A DNA stretch of 54,894 nucleotides from an uncultured Collinsella sp. (GCA_958348565.1 CATVZP010000003.1:1-54894), one strand, 5' to 3'; positions 16,841-24,484 are shown, counted from the first letter of the stretch. Notes: generated by a model not told the origin, from the letters alone. A program made the numbers and translations.

Positions 16841-18175
16841 ATGGACGAGATGTTTGCCATTAAATGCCAAAACTGCGGCGGCCCCATGTATTCGCACCAG
16901 GCAAAGCGCAGCTTTGAGTGCGCTTATTGCGAAACGGTTATTCCGTGGCAAGCGGACGCCGGAGAGCCCAAGAGCGCCCTGGGCATTCGTCATACGCCGC
17001 TGACGGTGGTTGACGGGCTGCTCAAGCTCACGCACGTCTCGCAGCTCGAGCGCCCAGAGGACCCGGACTGGTATTTCTTCAATTCGCACTGGCGCAATCA
17101 GTCGGTTTTGGAGCATCTGCTGTGGGAAGATCGAGGAACGGCGCAGGAGTTCCAAGAGGCGACGCACGTGAGCATTCCCTGCCCCTTCTGCGGCGCGTCC
17201 TTTGAGGGCGAGTCGACCCAACGCGTGTTTGAGTGCCCGTCCTGCGGCAATAAGATCGGCGTTGCCGACCTGCTCAAGCCCGGCACGTTTAGTAAGCGCC
17301 TGACTATGGGCGTGGGTGCCGAATACGTTCCCGAACAGGGCATCCCCTGTGAGATATCGCCGCAGCAGGCACGTGCCAACGCGCTACAACTGGTGCGCCA
17401 GTACCCCGACGCCTTTGCCGGGCATGACGTGGAAGACGCGATCCAAAATGACATGATGCTCTTCTATTTCCCCATGGCGCTGGCGGACCTGCGCATGATG
17501 GCGTCCTTCCCGGGCAAGGGCCTGAGCAAGGAGACCCTGGTGTACTACGAGGTGCTCGACTGGGCGTATCCGCGGGCAAACTACCTGGACGTTCGCCTTA
17601 TGGGCATTTTGGAGCCGTGGGACTTTGGCAAGGTGGGGCCGTTTGACCCGGCCATGCAGGAAGGCGACTTCCGCGTCGTTTCCGTCGATGCGTCTACCAA
17701 GGACCAGGTGGTCATTGATAAGCTGGCACTTGATATTGCCGGCAACGATGCCGAGGCGGTGCTGGGACTCAATAAAAAGAGCATCCGTGCCTGGGCGCGC
17801 AAGGCTCGCAAGCACAAGGACGGCCTGGTGATGGTACCGGTCTACTTTGTCGATCGCCCGGCGTCAGATAGTCGCGACGGCGAGCAAGTGCGCATCGCCG
17901 TGAACGGCCAGACGGGTCGCGCGGCCGCGGTAGTGTTTAGTGACAAACGCGAGACGCATGTGGTGGCACCGCTCAATCCGAGCGTGGTGCTGTCGAGCGA
18001 AAGCACCGTGCACGCCACGCCCATCGAGGTCAAATACGTTAAATCGCCGTTCCTATACCAGATCGTACGTCGCGGAGGCGGCGAACAGCCGCGGCAGGTG
18101 GCAGCGGCGGAGGGTTCCTACCGAGAGGAGAAGCCCAAACGCAAGGGCCTGTTCGGCGCGATTTTTGGGAAGTAG
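16841..18175 (+). CDS. Protein with two TFIIB-type zinc ribbons, unknown function
   Basis: A 444-residue cytoplasmic protein with AAGGAGG upstream of ATG 16841. The first zinc ribbon is C9-xx-C12 / C27-xx-C30, the second about residues 114-135 (CPFCG ... CPSCG). The remainder matches a conserved but uncharacterised family in Gram-positive bacteria that carries a VPVYFVDRP strand and a VNGQTGRAA motif near the C-terminus, plus a central segment with a VDASTKDQ stretch. No membrane segment is seen. The C-terminus is a basic tail with GLFGAIFGK, which may contact membranes or nucleic acid. Function is not known to me. Confidence 0.8.
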   Translation: MDEMFAIKCQNCGGPMYSHQAKRSFECAYCETVIPWQADAGEPKSALGIRHTPLTVVDGLLKLTHVSQLERPEDPDWYFFNSHWRNQSVLEHLLWEDRGTAQEFQEATHVSIPCPFCGASFEGESTQRVFECPSCGNKIGVADLLKPGTFSKRLTMGVGAEYVPEQGIPCEISPQQARANALQLVRQYPDAFAGHDVEDAIQNDMMLFYFPMALADLRMMASFPGKGLSKETLVYYEVLDWAYPRANYLDVRLMGILEPWDFGKVGPFDPAMQEGDFRVVSVDASTKDQVVIDKLALDIAGNDAEAVLGLNKKSIRAWARKARKHKDGLVMVPVYFVDRPASDSRDGEQVRIAVNGQTGRAAAVVFSDKRETHVVAPLNPSVVLSSESTVHATPIEVKYVKSPFLYQIVRRGGGEQPRQVAAAEGSYREEKPKRKGLFGAIFGK

Positions 18176-18291
18176 GGGAGCGGTGCCGGGGTGTCGGGCC
18201 GCATCGCAAGGTCATGAGACGAATTTAAGACTGCTGGGAACGTGCTACCATTGCCGATAGCCTTAATCTTGTAAGAAGCGGAGGCTAGATT

Positions 18292-18759
18292 ATGGGTTTT
18301 GCGGATCAGCAGCTTCAGCTTCAGGTACCGTATTCTCCTGACGACACGTTTAATGCCTTAAAGACAGCTATGGAAAAGCTGCCTAAAGTAAAAGTTGATA
18401 GCGCATCGCCCACAACAAGAACAATTGCAGCCGAGATTGGTATGAGCCTTTGGTCCTGGGGCGAAAATATCAGTATTTCGGTTGTTCCAGTTGAAGGCGG
18501 ATCTGGCGTTACTGTCAACTCGTCATCTAAGGTCAGGACAAACGTAATAAACGGGGGCAAAAATGCAAAGAATATTGCCAAGATAGTCGATGCCCTATCG
18601 AAGGAGCTCGAGCGGTATCCACAGGTTTCAAAGACTATCGAGACGCTGGCGGATAGTGGTGATGTAGTTGCAAGGCTTGAGAGACTTGCAGTGCTGCGTG
18701 ATAGTGGAGTACTTACCGAGGAAGAGTTTGCTGCAGAAAAGGCAAAAATTCTTTCGTAA
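18292..18759 (+). CDS. SHOCT-domain protein
   Basis: A 155-residue protein with a good ribosome site (GCGGAGG) before ATG 18292. The first 115 residues form a predicted alpha/beta domain (LQVPYSPDDTFNALKTAMEK ... VNSSSKVRTN). The last 28 residues are a SHOCT helix pair (LERLAVLRDSGVLTEEEFAAEKAKIL), a short module often attached to membrane or lipid-handling domains. Codon use and GC are clearly lower than in neighbouring genes, which suggests recent acquisition. The function is unknown. Confidence 0.8.
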   Translation: MGFADQQLQLQVPYSPDDTFNALKTAMEKLPKVKVDSASPTTRTIAAEIGMSLWSWGENISISVVPVEGGSGVTVNSSSKVRTNVINGGKNAKNIAKIVDALSKELERYPQVSKTIETLADSGDVVARLERLAVLRDSGVLTEEEFAAEKAKILS

Positions 18760-18853
18760 TTAGACACGATGGTTGGATTTGCATTCTGTTATTGAACTTG
18801 TTTATACCAGGCTGAAAACATCGTGTGTAATAAAAGTGCGCAGTAGTCTCGTC

Positions 18854-19306
18854 TTATACAGCAATAGGGACCTCTTTCGGACGCCCTGCCTTTGGTGCGT
18901 CGGCGAGTCGTGCCTCGATGGAAGCTTTGGACACCATGCGCTTGGTGCCGTCCTTCCATGAATCCAACATTCCTGCATTTATCAGTTGCGATACCCGTGC
19001 TGAGCTAACACCGAGCATACGCGCGGCATCCGCTGCGGTGACGGCGGGGATGTCGCCGAGCTCGCGGCTGACGGCCACGGCGATAATCTTGCCGCCGTGT
19101 TGTGGCTGGTGTCCAAAGTCCGGCGCGGGAAGATCGACGCCGCCCATAAGATGATCGTCGACCATACATGCGAGAAAATCGGCGGCGCTTTCGACAGCGT
19201 CGTTTAGATCGGAGCCAAACGTTCCTCCTCCGCCCAGCGAGCCACATGGCACGGCATCGACCATACCGTCCGAATCAAAGAACTCAAATTCCCATACGTA
19301 AACCAT
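18854..19306 (-). CDS. hicB: HicB-type antitoxin
   Basis: A 150-residue antitoxin with GGAGG before the ATG at 19306. Residues 1-65 resemble the HicB partial RNase H fold that caps the toxin (MVYVWEFEFFDSDGMVDAVPCG, then a helix AVESAADFLACMVDDHL). Residues 85-125 form a helix-turn-helix (VTAADAARMLGVSSARVSQLINAGML) that in this family represses the operon, and a basic tail ends the protein. It lies 45 bases downstream of the hicA toxin gene, the usual order. The N-terminal domain is divergent, so the pairing with HicA is the main support. Confidence 0.8.
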   Translation of the reverse strand: MVYVWEFEFFDSDGMVDAVPCGSLGGGGTFGSDLNDAVESAADFLACMVDDHLMGGVDLPAPDFGHQPQHGGKIIAVAVSRELGDIPAVTAADAARMLGVSSARVSQLINAGMLDSWKDGTKRMVSKASIEARLADAPKAGRPKEVPIAV

Positions 19307-19351
19307 GTAAGACCTCCTCTAAAAAGCGATGCGAAATGTGATGAGGATGAG

Positions 19352-19522
19352 CTATCGAAGCCCTGCCTGCCTTAGGATTCTTTTGGCAATTTGATCCTCA
19401 ATCTCTCGGTGGCGTTTCACGAGCACGAGTTTATCTCCTTTGACGAACTTCTCGTGATTAGTTCCTCCTTTCGAGATGAAGCCGGCTTCTTCGAGGATAC
19501 GGATCAATTCGCGTCTCTGCAT
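19352..19522 (-). CDS. hicA: HicA-type mRNA interferase toxin
   Basis: A 56-residue toxin. I chose ATG 19522 (MQRRELIRILEEAGF), preceded by AGAGG; a TTG at 19537 is possible. HicA proteins have a double-stranded RNA-binding-like fold with one catalytic histidine. Here the motif KGGTNHEKF carries it (H22), followed by the KLVLVKRHREI strands and a C-terminal helix IAKRILRQAGL. They cleave mRNA when the antitoxin is lost. The DNA just upstream (19523-19624) is AT-rich with a TATATAG box and an imperfect dyad around AGACTTAAATCT, a reasonable place for the operon promoter and HicB operator. Confidence 0.85.
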   Translation of the reverse strand: MQRRELIRILEEAGFISKGGTNHEKFVKGDKLVLVKRHREIEDQIAKRILRQAGLR

Positions 19523-19624
19523 CTCAGCCTCTTTCAATAACTATATATTAGCACTTCCTAAGGGTTTTAGACTTAAATCTTAGCTATTGCTAATCCTTTG
19601 TTTCGCGGCGCCATCCTTGGATAA

Positions 19625-19825
19625 CGGCTTATATTCCTTGTTGTATTAGTCTATTTGCTCGTGTGGACACGATTTGGTGCTCTGCGCACGACCGCGAAAA
19701 GGGTCAACAGGATCAAGGACCGCAGTGTTTTTCTGCGCAACAGGCTGTTGACCGCCTGCACCTTCAGCCTCAGCAGCCACGCGAAGGCTCAGGAGTTCGT
19801 CAACGTGCTCAATATGGTGATGTGA
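19625..19825 (+). pseudogene. Possible gene remnant with one membrane helix
   Basis: In this 66-codon open frame the translation reads as a hydrophobic stretch (RLIFLVVLVYLLVWTRFGAL) followed by a basic region with RVNRIKDRSVFLRNRLL and a stop. It has no convincing start or ribosome site and looks like the 3' end of a lost membrane protein gene. The rest of the 19523-19919 gap holds the hicAB promoter region and a terminator. Confidence 0.25.
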
Positions 19826-19843
19826 CCGGGCGCTTTCGAACAC

Positions 19844-19882
19844 AAAAAACCGGGATGCAAGGAGTCGCACCTTGCATCCCGG
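19844..19882 (-). terminator. Intrinsic terminator of the lipoprotein gene at 19920
   Basis: CCGGGATGCAAG (19850-19861) pairs perfectly with CTTGCATCCCGG (19871-19882). The A-run at 19844-19849 gives a six-base U-tract on the minus-strand transcript. Confidence 0.9.
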
Positions 19883-19919
19883 CTGAGCTAAAACGGCGCT
19901 GCTGCATGCCGTTGGAGCT

Positions 19920-20513
19920 TTAGCGCTTAATCTCGATGTCGTCGAGCTTGACGTCCATGGCCTCGGTCTTTGCCTTGGCGATGTCGTCGGCAAATTCCAG
20001 AGACTTCATCATGGTCTCGACGGCGTCCTTGTGCTCCTCGACGTTGTCGATGCGCACGTAGACGCTGCCGCCGCCTGCTTCGGTGAAGTACTCAGTCGTC
20101 ACGCCGCCCGAGTGTGTATAGGAAGCGTTGCGCCAAGTCTTGCCGTTGTACTTGACGGGGTCATTCTCGGTCCACTCAAAGCTTGCATTCCACTTTGCCT
20201 CGTAGTCGAACAGCTCGTCAGCGTTCTTGTCAGAGTCGAAGACAGGGATGAAGCGATCGCTGGCGTGCTCGCTCTCGGTGAACTTAAACTGGGCCCTGTC
20301 GGCGGTATCGCCTGCGACGTCGGTGACCTCGACGCCCTCGGGGACCTCGACCTTAAACCAAATGAAGTCGGTCCTCATATCCACGGCTGGCTTTTCTGCT
20401 CCGCCGCCACCGCCACTGCCGGTAGCGCCACCGCTTCCGCCACAACCCACCAGGGCAACTGCGGCAAAGAGACTGATGCAGAGGGTGAGAATCGCAAAGG
20501 CCTTCTTTTTCAT
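19920..20513 (-). CDS. Secreted lipoprotein, paralogue 1
   Basis: A 197-residue lipoprotein with GGAGG before the ATG at 20513. The type II signal peptide is MKKKAFAILTLCISLFAAVA with lipobox LVGC, so mature Cys24 is lipidated. A Gly/Ser spacer precedes a domain of about 150 residues beginning TDFIWFKVEVPEGVEV and ending in acidic helices. The gene at 20745-21344 encodes a clear paralogue with the same order of motifs. Function is unknown; the compact beta-rich domain resembles other small substrate-free surface lipoproteins. Its own terminator lies downstream and a dyad shared with the paralogue lies 76 bases upstream. Confidence 0.85.
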   Translation of the reverse strand: MKKKAFAILTLCISLFAAVALVGCGGSGGATGSGGGGGAEKPAVDMRTDFIWFKVEVPEGVEVTDVAGDTADRAQFKFTESEHASDRFIPVFDSDKNADELFDYEAKWNASFEWTENDPVKYNGKTWRNASYTHSGGVTTEYFTEAGGGSVYVRIDNVEEHKDAVETMMKSLEFADDIAKAKTEAMDVKLDDIEIKR

Positions 20514-20588
20514 GGTCGTGTCCTCCTCGATCTGTAACCGCCCATGGATTACCTGCCTTTACTGTACGCGCGAGCGGCTCGTAAGGGT

Positions 20589-20602
20589 GGGCCATGTGTC
20601 CC
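20589..20602. promoter_or_regulatory. Shared dyad upstream of lipoprotein gene, copy 1
   Basis: GGGCCATGTGTCCC (on the plus strand) lies within a longer block, CTCGtAAGGGTGGGCCAT, that recurs upstream of the paralogous lipoprotein gene. The half-site is GGGNCAT. It is 76 bases upstream of the start at 20513 and is a candidate regulator site. Confidence 0.45.
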
Positions 20603-20650
20603 ATTCTGAGGGTCGGATTTGCGCCGACATGTGGCAATATGCCCGGGCGC

Positions 20651-20685
20651 AAAAGAGGGGAGGATCGATGCTATCGACCCTCCCC
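20651..20685 (-). terminator. Intrinsic terminator of the lipoprotein gene at 20745
   Basis: GGGGAGGATCGAT (20657-20669) pairs with ATCGACCCTCCCC (20673-20685) with one wobble, and the minus-strand transcript continues TCTTTTG. The two lipoprotein genes are therefore separate transcription units. Confidence 0.8.
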
Positions 20686-20744
20686 GGTGTTGGGTGCCCG
20701 TTGTTTTAATGGAGCGCGCGTACGTGGGTGTGTGCGGTGTTCAA

Positions 20745-21344
20745 TTACTTGATCTCGATGTTCGAAATCTCGACTTCGCGTGCCTCGGAAACTGCCTCTT
20801 CCATGTCATCGGGGAACTCGATGGAGTTGAGGAGCGCCTCGGTTTCTTTCTTGTGCTGGTCGAAGTCCGAGATGAGGACGTAGACGCTTCCCGGCTCAAC
20901 GTCGGTAAAAAGCATGGTTGAGATGCCGCTGTTGTCCTCGTATGTTCCGACGAGCCACTTCCTGCCGTTATACTCGACGGACCCGCCATCCTTCCACTGG
21001 AACGTATCCCCCTTCTTTTCCGCCTGGTCGGCGTGGGATTCCTCGGCCGTCAGCGCTTTTTTCCAAACGGGGATAAAGCGATCAGCCGAGGCGTTCTCGT
21101 CTTCGGGGAAGGTGAGCTGGACCCTGTCGGCATTCTTGCCGGCAGAGTCGCTTACGCCGACGCCCTCGGGCATCTCGACCTTAAACCAGATGAAGTCGGT
21201 CTTCTTGGCGACGGGGGCCTTTTCCTTGCTCTCGCTCTTGGGGGCGCTGCCACCGCCCGATGCGCTCCCGCCGCAGCCGACAAGGGCAAACGCGGCAAAG
21301 AGGGCGATGCAAAGGGAAAGGATCGATAGGGTCTTTTTCTTCAT
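20745..21344 (-). CDS. Secreted lipoprotein, paralogue 2
   Basis: A 199-residue lipoprotein; ATG 21344 follows AAGGAGG, and an ATG 33 bases upstream would bury the signal peptide. The signal is MKKKTLSILSLCIALFAAFA with lipobox LVGC. The mature domain begins TDFIWFKVEMPEGVGV and runs parallel to paralogue 1: a DRVQLTFPEDE strand, the RFIPVW element, the YNGRKWLVGTYED strand and a C-terminal acidic helix ending EISNIEIK. Paralogue 1 and this gene look like a tandem duplication that kept the upstream block with the GGGNCAT dyad. Confidence 0.85.
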   Translation of the reverse strand: MKKKTLSILSLCIALFAAFALVGCGGSASGGGSAPKSESKEKAPVAKKTDFIWFKVEMPEGVGVSDSAGKNADRVQLTFPEDENASADRFIPVWKKALTAEESHADQAEKKGDTFQWKDGGSVEYNGRKWLVGTYEDNSGISTMLFTDVEPGSVYVLISDFDQHKKETEALLNSIEFPDDMEEAVSEAREVEISNIEIK

Positions 21345-21544
21345 GGTGGCGTCCTCCTTGTCTGCTGATGACATCATGGCGCCGCATGCTGTTGGGGTAC
21401 TGATTGCGCTGGCGGCGGATGTCTCTGTGTACTGTGCGGCTTATGCCTCCGTTCATCGCTTGTGGCCGTTGCGCGGCCGTTCCCCAACGGGTTCCTTACT
21501 TATAGATATGCCCCAGCATGTGCTGCCCGGGAGTCTCGAAAGGT

Positions 21545-21558
21545 GGGCCATATGTCCC
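21545..21558. promoter_or_regulatory. Shared dyad upstream of lipoprotein gene, copy 2
   Basis: GGGCCATATGTCCC, with half-sites GGGNCAT around a CATATG centre, lies in the block CTCGAAAGGTGGGCCATATG. It is 201 bases upstream of the start at 21344 and about 41 bases upstream of a TATAAG box, a position expected for an activator. Confidence 0.45.
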
Positions 21559-21632
21559 ATGTTTACGTGTGCGGGCTTGCCGCGAGGTGGGCCTGGTGCT
21601 GGGCAAGCGTGCGGCTTGTTTGATGCTCCCAA

Positions 21633-21644
21633 TGTTGCGCAACA
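21633..21644. promoter_or_regulatory. 12-bp perfect palindrome upstream of zinc-ribbon gene, copy 2
   Basis: TGTTGCGCAACA again, ending 63 bases before the ATG at 21708. See the identical copy at 11561-11572. Confidence 0.55.
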
Positions 21645-21707
21645 GCGATGCCGGCTTGAGGTTTTAGACTTGGCTGTGACAAAAGCTAAACCACGAAAGG
21701 TCGAACG

Positions 21708-22547
21708 ATGTTCTGTCAAAAATGCGGACAGCAAGTTCCCGATGGATCGACGTTTTGCACGCATTGTGGGGCGTCGCTGGCGGGTGGCTCCGCGCCGACG
21801 TCCGCGGGCGCTGGTCCTTCCTCTGCCCCGGGCCTAACCCAATCGATGCCGCCGGTCGCGCCCGCGCCTCAAAAGCCTAAGAGCAAAGCTCCGATTGTCA
21901 TCGCGGTTGCGTGTGCCGCCGTGGTGCTCCTTGGGGGCGGCACGGTGTTTGCGCTCACGATGCTTAACGGATCCAAGAGCTCCGACACGCAAATCTCGGT
22001 GATCGATACCGGGTCTTCGGACGAGAAAGATTTTTCTGCCAAGAAGAAGAGCGACAAGTCCAAGTCCAAGGAATCCTCGTCGTCCGATGACGAGGCCGTT
22101 CCCGAGGACGAGTCGGCATACTACGGTTCGGGCGATTCGGACGATTACCTAACTGACGTGCATACGTACACGAACGACATGCACCCTTATAGCATGTCGA
22201 TTCCCAATCGCTTTGAGATGGAAGATACTCCCAGCGGCAGTGGCGCCAGGTATGAGGATCCGGAGACGGGTTTTGTAATCAACCTGTTTGGCTACGTCAA
22301 CATTAACGAAGAAACCGCACACGAGATGTTCGTCGACGCGGACACCTCGGGCAAGGCCGATCTCTATACCGCAGAGGGCGACAGCTGGTACGTGGTCTCG
22401 TGGCGCGAGGGCGACACGATCATTTACGAAAAGACGATCGCCACGGATTCAACGATTGCCACGGCGCATCTGGAGTACTCGACTGCAAACCGCGACATGG
22501 GGTCGAAGATTATCGATACGCTGCTGCCGACGTTCCAGGTGGACTAG
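21708..22547 (+). CDS. Zinc-ribbon, single-pass membrane protein, smaller relative
   Basis: A 279-residue protein; ATG 21708 follows GAAAGG. The N-terminal zinc ribbon (C3-xx-C6, C17-xx-C20; PDGSTFC in the middle) is nearly identical to that of the protein at 11654. A Pro/Ser/Ala linker leads to a membrane helix (about 62-86), then a Lys/Ser/Asp-rich stretch, then an extracellular domain of about 130 residues (MSIPNRFEMED ... INLFGYVN ... TLLPTFQVD) resembling small PsbP/DUF1795-type domains. A shared N-terminus and palindrome with different ectodomains suggests a family of co-regulated envelope sensors or chaperones. Function unknown. Confidence 0.82.
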   Translation: MFCQKCGQQVPDGSTFCTHCGASLAGGSAPTSAGAGPSSAPGLTQSMPPVAPAPQKPKSKAPIVIAVACAAVVLLGGGTVFALTMLNGSKSSDTQISVIDTGSSDEKDFSAKKKSDKSKSKESSSSDDEAVPEDESAYYGSGDSDDYLTDVHTYTNDMHPYSMSIPNRFEMEDTPSGSGARYEDPETGFVINLFGYVNINEETAHEMFVDADTSGKADLYTAEGDSWYVVSWREGDTIIYEKTIATDSTIATAHLEYSTANRDMGSKIIDTLLPTFQVD

Positions 22548-22595
22548 GCGCCTGTGCCTATAGCCGGCAATCGGAAACGCCGATAGCCAGAGCTC

Positions 22596-22624
22596 CTGAC
22601 AGCCTTTGTCTTATGGGCTAGACT
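22596..22624 (+). promoter_or_regulatory. Candidate promoter for fchA-folD
   Basis: CTGACA at 22596-22601 and TAGACT at 22619-22624 with a 17-base spacer. It precedes a terminator hairpin that would fall in the 5' leader if this promoter is used. Confidence 0.4.
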
Positions 22625-22643
22625 GGCTTGGATGAGATCGATG

Positions 22644-22683
22644 AATGGGACAACCGCTTCCTGGCGTCGTTGTCCCATTTTTT
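22644..22683 (+). terminator. Intrinsic terminator or leader attenuator before fchA
   Basis: AATGGGACAAC (22644-22654) pairs perfectly with GTTGTCCCATT (22669-22679), followed by a T-run to 22683. It lies 97 bases after the zinc-ribbon gene stop and 50 bases before fchA. It may simply terminate the upstream gene, or act as an attenuator if transcription starts near 22631. Confidence 0.8.
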
Positions 22684-22732
22684 ATTATGCGTGCGGCCCG
22701 TGGTGGCCGGCGCGGTGGGCAGAGGTGTTTCG

Positions 22733-23365
22733 ATGAGCCAAGAGATGATGGATAAAACCTGTCGCGGTTTTGCCGAGGCGCTGGCCGCGCGCGAGCCGGT
22801 TCCCGGCGGCGGTAGTGCGAGCGCCTTTGTGGGCGCGCTGGGCGCCTCGCTGTGCGGGATGGTTGCTCGCTATGGTGCGACGAACCCTGCGCTTGCCGAT
22901 CGTGCGGACGATCTGACGCACGCATTTGCCCAGGCGGATGAGTTGGCGCAGGAACTTGTGGGTCTGGTCGCCGAGGATGTTCGTGCGTACGGCCAGGTGT
23001 CTGCGGCGTACGGTATTTCGCGCGAGGATCCGGCTCGACCGGCTGCGATTCAGGATGCGCTGCATGTGGCAGCCATACCGCCGTACCGTATTATGGATGC
23101 CTGTGGGCGCGCGCTGGCGCTGCTCGAGGACATGGCGGACAAGGGCTCCCGACAGCTGCTGTCCGACGTGGCATGCGGCGCCGTGTTCTGCCGCGCCGCC
23201 ATGCAGGGCGCGAGCTTGACGCTCTTTGCGAACACCACGTCTATGAAGGACCGTGCTCGCGCCGAGGAGCTCGAGGCGGCGTGCGACGTGCTGCTCGATA
23301 CGTGGCTGCCGCGCGCCGATGCGCTGGCGCGCCGCGCCGCTGACGCTGCAAGGAAGAGGGGATAG
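22733..23365 (+). CDS. fchA: Methenyltetrahydrofolate cyclohydrolase (cyclodeaminase-like)
   Basis: A 210-residue protein of the formiminotransferase-cyclodeaminase C-domain family, which in acetogens and clostridia serves as a stand-alone methenyl-THF cyclohydrolase (FchA). ATG 22733 follows AGAGG. The family hallmark PVPGGGSASAFVGALGASL at residues 23-41 is intact, followed by the helical bundle with VRAYGQVSAAYGIS and a conserved SDVACGAVFCRAAMQGA stretch. The folD start is two bases after its stop, so the two products are made together. The pairing matters because the neighbouring FolD lacks cyclohydrolase residues. Confidence 0.9.
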   Translation: MSQEMMDKTCRGFAEALAAREPVPGGGSASAFVGALGASLCGMVARYGATNPALADRADDLTHAFAQADELAQELVGLVAEDVRAYGQVSAAYGISREDPARPAAIQDALHVAAIPPYRIMDACGRALALLEDMADKGSRQLLSDVACGAVFCRAAMQGASLTLFANTTSMKDRARAEELEAACDVLLDTWLPRADALARRAADAARKRG

Positions 23366-23367
23366 CC

Positions 23368-24222
23368 ATGGCTGAGCTGTTGAAGGGCGCTCCCGTCGCC
23401 CGCGCTTTGACCGAGGAGCTCGCTGCTCGTTGTGCTGTTCTGCGCGAGCGCGGCGTTGTTCCGACGCTTGCCATCGTGCGCGTGGGCGAGCGCGAGGACG
23501 ACCTGTCCTACGAGCGCGGTGCACTCAAACGCTGCGAAAAGGTGGGCATCGAGGCTCGTCGCGTTTTGCTTCATGCCGATGTTTCGCAGGACGAGCTGAT
23601 CGCGGCTATCGAGGGCATCAATGCCGATTCGACTGTTCACGGATGCCTGATGTTTCGTCCGTTGCCCGCTGGGCTTGACGAGGATGCGGTTGCCACGGCA
23701 CTCGATCCCGCCAAAGATGTTGACTCCATGACACCTGCCTCGCTGCTCACCGCGCTTTCGGGTCGTGGCGAGGGCTTTGCTCCTTGCACGGCCGAGGCCG
23801 TGCTGGCGTTGCTGGACCATTACGGCGTTGAGCTGGATGGGGCCAAGGTCGCGGTCGTCGGTCGATCGCTGGTAATTGGCCGTCCCGTTGCCGCCATGCT
23901 TACGGCTCGCAATGCCACGGTGACGACGTGCCATACGCATACGCGTGACTTGGCTGCCGAGTGCCGTTCTGCCGACATTGTTGTTGCCGCGGCTGGACGC
24001 GCGCGCACGATTGGCGCGGATGCGGTTCGCGAAGGCCAGACGATCATCGATGTGGGTATTAACTGGGACGAGGCCGCCGGCAAGCTGGTCGGCGACGTCG
24101 ATTTTGATGCTGCGGAGCCGATCGTTAACGCCATCACACCCGTGCCGGGCGGCGTGGGGGCTGTGACAACTGCAATTCTCGCCAAGCACGTGATCGAGGC
24201 GGCGGAGTGCGCATCGAAATAG
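23368..24222 (+). CDS. folD: Methylenetetrahydrofolate dehydrogenase (FolD family) lacking cyclohydrolase residues
   Basis: A 284-residue FolD-family enzyme that oxidises methylene-THF to methenyl-THF or runs in reverse. The NAD(P)-binding region VAVVGRSLVIGRPVAAML, the CHTHTRDL strand, and the PVPGGVGAVTTAIL signature are intact, as is KDVD (116-119). Two residues needed for the cyclohydrolase step are changed: the YxxxK lysine is A52 (YERGALKR), and the glutamine of the usual LVQLPLP motif is F96 (CLMFRPLP). In this family those changes fit a dehydrogenase-only enzyme, and a separate cyclohydrolase is encoded directly upstream. Start ATG 23368, two bases after fchA. Confidence 0.92.
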   Translation: MAELLKGAPVARALTEELAARCAVLRERGVVPTLAIVRVGEREDDLSYERGALKRCEKVGIEARRVLLHADVSQDELIAAIEGINADSTVHGCLMFRPLPAGLDEDAVATALDPAKDVDSMTPASLLTALSGRGEGFAPCTAEAVLALLDHYGVELDGAKVAVVGRSLVIGRPVAAMLTARNATVTTCHTHTRDLAAECRSADIVVAAAGRARTIGADAVREGQTIIDVGINWDEAAGKLVGDVDFDAAEPIVNAITPVPGGVGAVTTAILAKHVIEAAECASK

Positions 24223-24264
24223 GCGTTTTGGGCTGTTTGAGGGGTTAGCCATATGCCACGTGGT

Positions 24265-24484
24265 CAAAAAACGCCAAATATGAGTACTGTTGCCAAGATA
24301 GTCACATATGTTTTAGGTCTTTTTGGCTTCCTAGCGATATTCATTCTCGTTAGGGAGCTTTTTTTATTGAACCTATGGGGAATAACGTTGTCTTGCTTTT
24401 GGACAAATGGGGATTTTCGGCACTCCTTACGAGGAAATTTGCTGCTACTAAATTGGTGGCAGTACTCATATTTGGCATTTTTTG
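24265..24484. mobile_element. MITE-like element with 31-bp terminal inverted repeats
   Basis: A 220-bp AT-rich block bounded by 31-bp inverted repeats: left 24265-24295 begins CAAAAAACGCCAAATATGAG, and the right end 24454-24484, read on the other strand, begins CAAAAAATGCCAAATATGAG. The arms match at about 28 of 31 positions. The composition differs sharply from the flanking genes. Small open frames inside it run through the repeats and are not credible genes. No clear target duplication is visible. The rest of the 24223-24588 gap holds only the ribosome site of the next gene. Confidence 0.65.

Larger units (their letters stand above)
21345..21707. other. Intergenic region between divergent lipoprotein and zinc-ribbon genes
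   Basis: This 363-base gap contains a TATAAG box on the minus strand (21499-21504), which fits a -10 for the lipoprotein gene. The GGGNCAT dyad sits 41 bases further upstream of it (21545-21558), and the TGTTGCGCAACA palindrome (21633-21644) faces the zinc-ribbon gene. I see no gene in it. Confidence 0.5.
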
